Source: Synechococcaceae cyanobacterium SM2_3_2
GTDB lineage: Bacteria > Cyanobacteriota > Cyanobacteriia > Thermostichales > Thermostichaceae
NCBI GenBank assembly: GCA_012031565.1
Contig: JAAUUM010000018.1
Span: 1 to 32,578 of the forward strand
Direction: 5' to 3'
Length of the DNA: 32,578 nucleotides
The translations under genes were made by a program, and so were the position numbers. Under the pieces are notes generated by a model. That model searched no databases. It was given only the letters and a program-made list of their open reading frames with translations, and was not told the DNA's origin. Below, piece by piece: positions 31,816-32,578 of the stretch. The stretch's first letter is position 1; every line of letters starts with the position of its first letter.

Positions 31816-32578
31816 ATGGATACTCAGCCGGATAGTGTGCCGTTCCACCGATCGTTTGCGCCACCAGAACCTCGCCCCCCATACTATCGAGATCTCTCTG
31901 ACCCGGATGAGCCCAGTTCAGAGCCTCCATCACCCTCTCGGATCCCGGTGGTCTTGTCGGCGCTGCTGCTGGCTCTCGGGATCCCGATGGCCTTGGGCTT
32001 TGTGGGGATGCGCTGGTTGCAATCGCGCAGCGAACTTCCTCAGAATGAGCGATCCACTGGGATTGCCATCCTGGAACCCGAAGAGGAAGTAGCCCTGCGG
32101 GATCAGCTGGAACAAGAACGGATTGCCGCCATCCAGGCTCGGGATTGGCCGGCAGCGATTGCGGTGGTGGATCAATTGATCGCTCAGTTTCCCGACGAGG
32201 GCCCCGCCTTGACCCGCTATCGACAAGAATTGGAGCGCAATCTGACTGAGCCGGAGGTGTTGTCGGAGCCTGAGTCGCTGACTCAAATTCAGGCGGTCTA
32301 TCGGCGGGGTTTTGACCGTGCGATCCAAGACCAAGATTGGGGGCGAGCTGAAATGATCTTGGAGACCGTGCAGCGCCGCTTCCCCACCCAATCCCGCCAG
32401 TGGAGCTTTTGGCGCGAACCTTTGGCTCAACTTCAAGCAGCCCCCGATCAAGAAACCCTGCTGGATATGCTCGATCGGTTTCAGCGGGTCTATCCTGATT
32501 TGGCGGAGCCTTTTCGACAGGCCCAAGCGCAGATCTTGGCCCCCACCCCCACGCCCCAGCCCGCCACCCCACTCCACA
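31816..32578 (+). CDS. Membrane-anchored protein with helical-repeat-like domain, partial (runs off window)
   Basis: An open frame from ATG 31816 with no stop before the window end, at least 254 residues. It has a Pro/Ser-rich cytoplasmic start (MDTQPDSVPFHRSFAPPEP), one transmembrane segment (about residues 43-68, IPVVLSALLLALGIP...), then a charged helical region. That region has paired motifs resembling tetratricopeptide-type repeats (AIQARDWPAAIAVVDQLIAQFPDE and AIQDQDWGRAEMILETVQRRFP). The visible part ends in a Pro/Thr-rich linker. AGGAG overlaps the stop of the kinase-like gene, with only 5 nt between genes, so they form an operon. Not a family I recognise. Confidence 0.8.
   Translation, partial: MDTQPDSVPFHRSFAPPEPRPPYYRDLSDPDEPSSEPPSPSRIPVVLSALLLALGIPMALGFVGMRWLQSRSELPQNERSTGIAILEPEEEVALRDQLEQERIAAIQARDWPAAIAVVDQLIAQFPDEGPALTRYRQELERNLTEPEVLSEPESLTQIQAVYRRGFDRAIQDQDWGRAEMILETVQRRFPTQSRQWSFWREPLAQLQAAPDQETLLDMLDRFQRVYPDLAEPFRQAQAQILAPTPTPQPATPLH

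Larger units (their letters stand above)
1..32578. repeat. Highly iterated palindrome GGGATCCC / core GGATCC across the window
   Basis: Hand counting gives about 150 GGATCC and about 57 GGGATCCC in 32.6 kb, in genes and spacers and in all reading frames (read as Gly-Ile-Pro, Gly-Ser or Asp-Pro). Chance would give roughly 10 and fewer than one. It plays the part that GCGATCGC (HIP1) plays in many other cyanobacteria. Confidence 0.93.

Noticed and set aside
31697-32572. Minus-strand ORFs (291 and 215 aa) at the window end
   Set aside because: Low-complexity Arg/Pro/Gly-rich translations antisense to the plus-strand ORF from 31816, which has a transmembrane segment, a Shine-Dalgarno and operon context.

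Overview
The window looks like chromosome of a cyanobacterium. It encodes cytochrome b6 and subunit IV (petB-petD), a cyanobacterial-type gas vesicle cluster (gvpA, gvpC, gvpN, gvpJ) and a dapA-rnj pair. The DNA is GC-rich and saturated with the palindrome GGGATCCC and its core GGATCC: about 150 GGATCC by hand count, against roughly ten expected by chance. Most cyanobacteria use GCGATCGC (HIP1) in this role, and only one copy was spotted here. From memory of sequence style this suggests the early-branching Synechococcus JA-3-3Ab / Thermostichales group, but that placement is inference.

Layout. 1-6566: metallophosphoesterase, glycine decarboxylase gcvP, radA (frameshifted), clpP and its terminator. 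6744-11232: a membrane/coiled-coil protein running head-on into a minus-strand gas vesicle cluster gvpA-gvpC-gvpN-gvpJ, whose GvpC carries a long acidic C-terminal extension. 11391-14647: a Yip1-like membrane protein, an ABC ATPase and a YnjB-like binding protein (two frameshifts), with no permease gene. 14742-19798: FHA-GGDEF diguanylate cyclase, AmiC-type amidase, LptA-like protein and YchF GTPase. 20122-24681: petB-petD, dapA and RNase J. 24739-28647: five mostly envelope or hypothetical genes (hydrolase-like, membrane protein, M23 peptidase, zinc-ribbon/FHA protein, hypothetical). 28868-32578: aminopeptidase P (frameshifted), a degenerate Ser/Thr kinase, and a membrane protein that runs off the window end.

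How the genes relate. Most are housekeeping and not one pathway: photosynthetic electron transport, protein turnover (ClpP, PepP), RNA decay (RNase J), one-carbon/photorespiratory metabolism (GcvP), lysine/peptidoglycan precursor synthesis (DapA) and envelope maintenance (AmiC, M23 peptidase, LptA). The gas vesicle cluster is the clearest multi-gene system. The kinase-like protein and the membrane protein that follows it appear translationally coupled and are the best candidate for an undescribed pair.

Two window-wide oddities stand out. Short tandem duplications of 10-16 bp (very often exactly 15) recur in genes and spacers. Several conserved genes are broken by single-base indels, nearly all in homopolymer runs; sequencing or assembly error is the simplest explanation. 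No tRNA, rRNA, transposase or CRISPR array was recognised.
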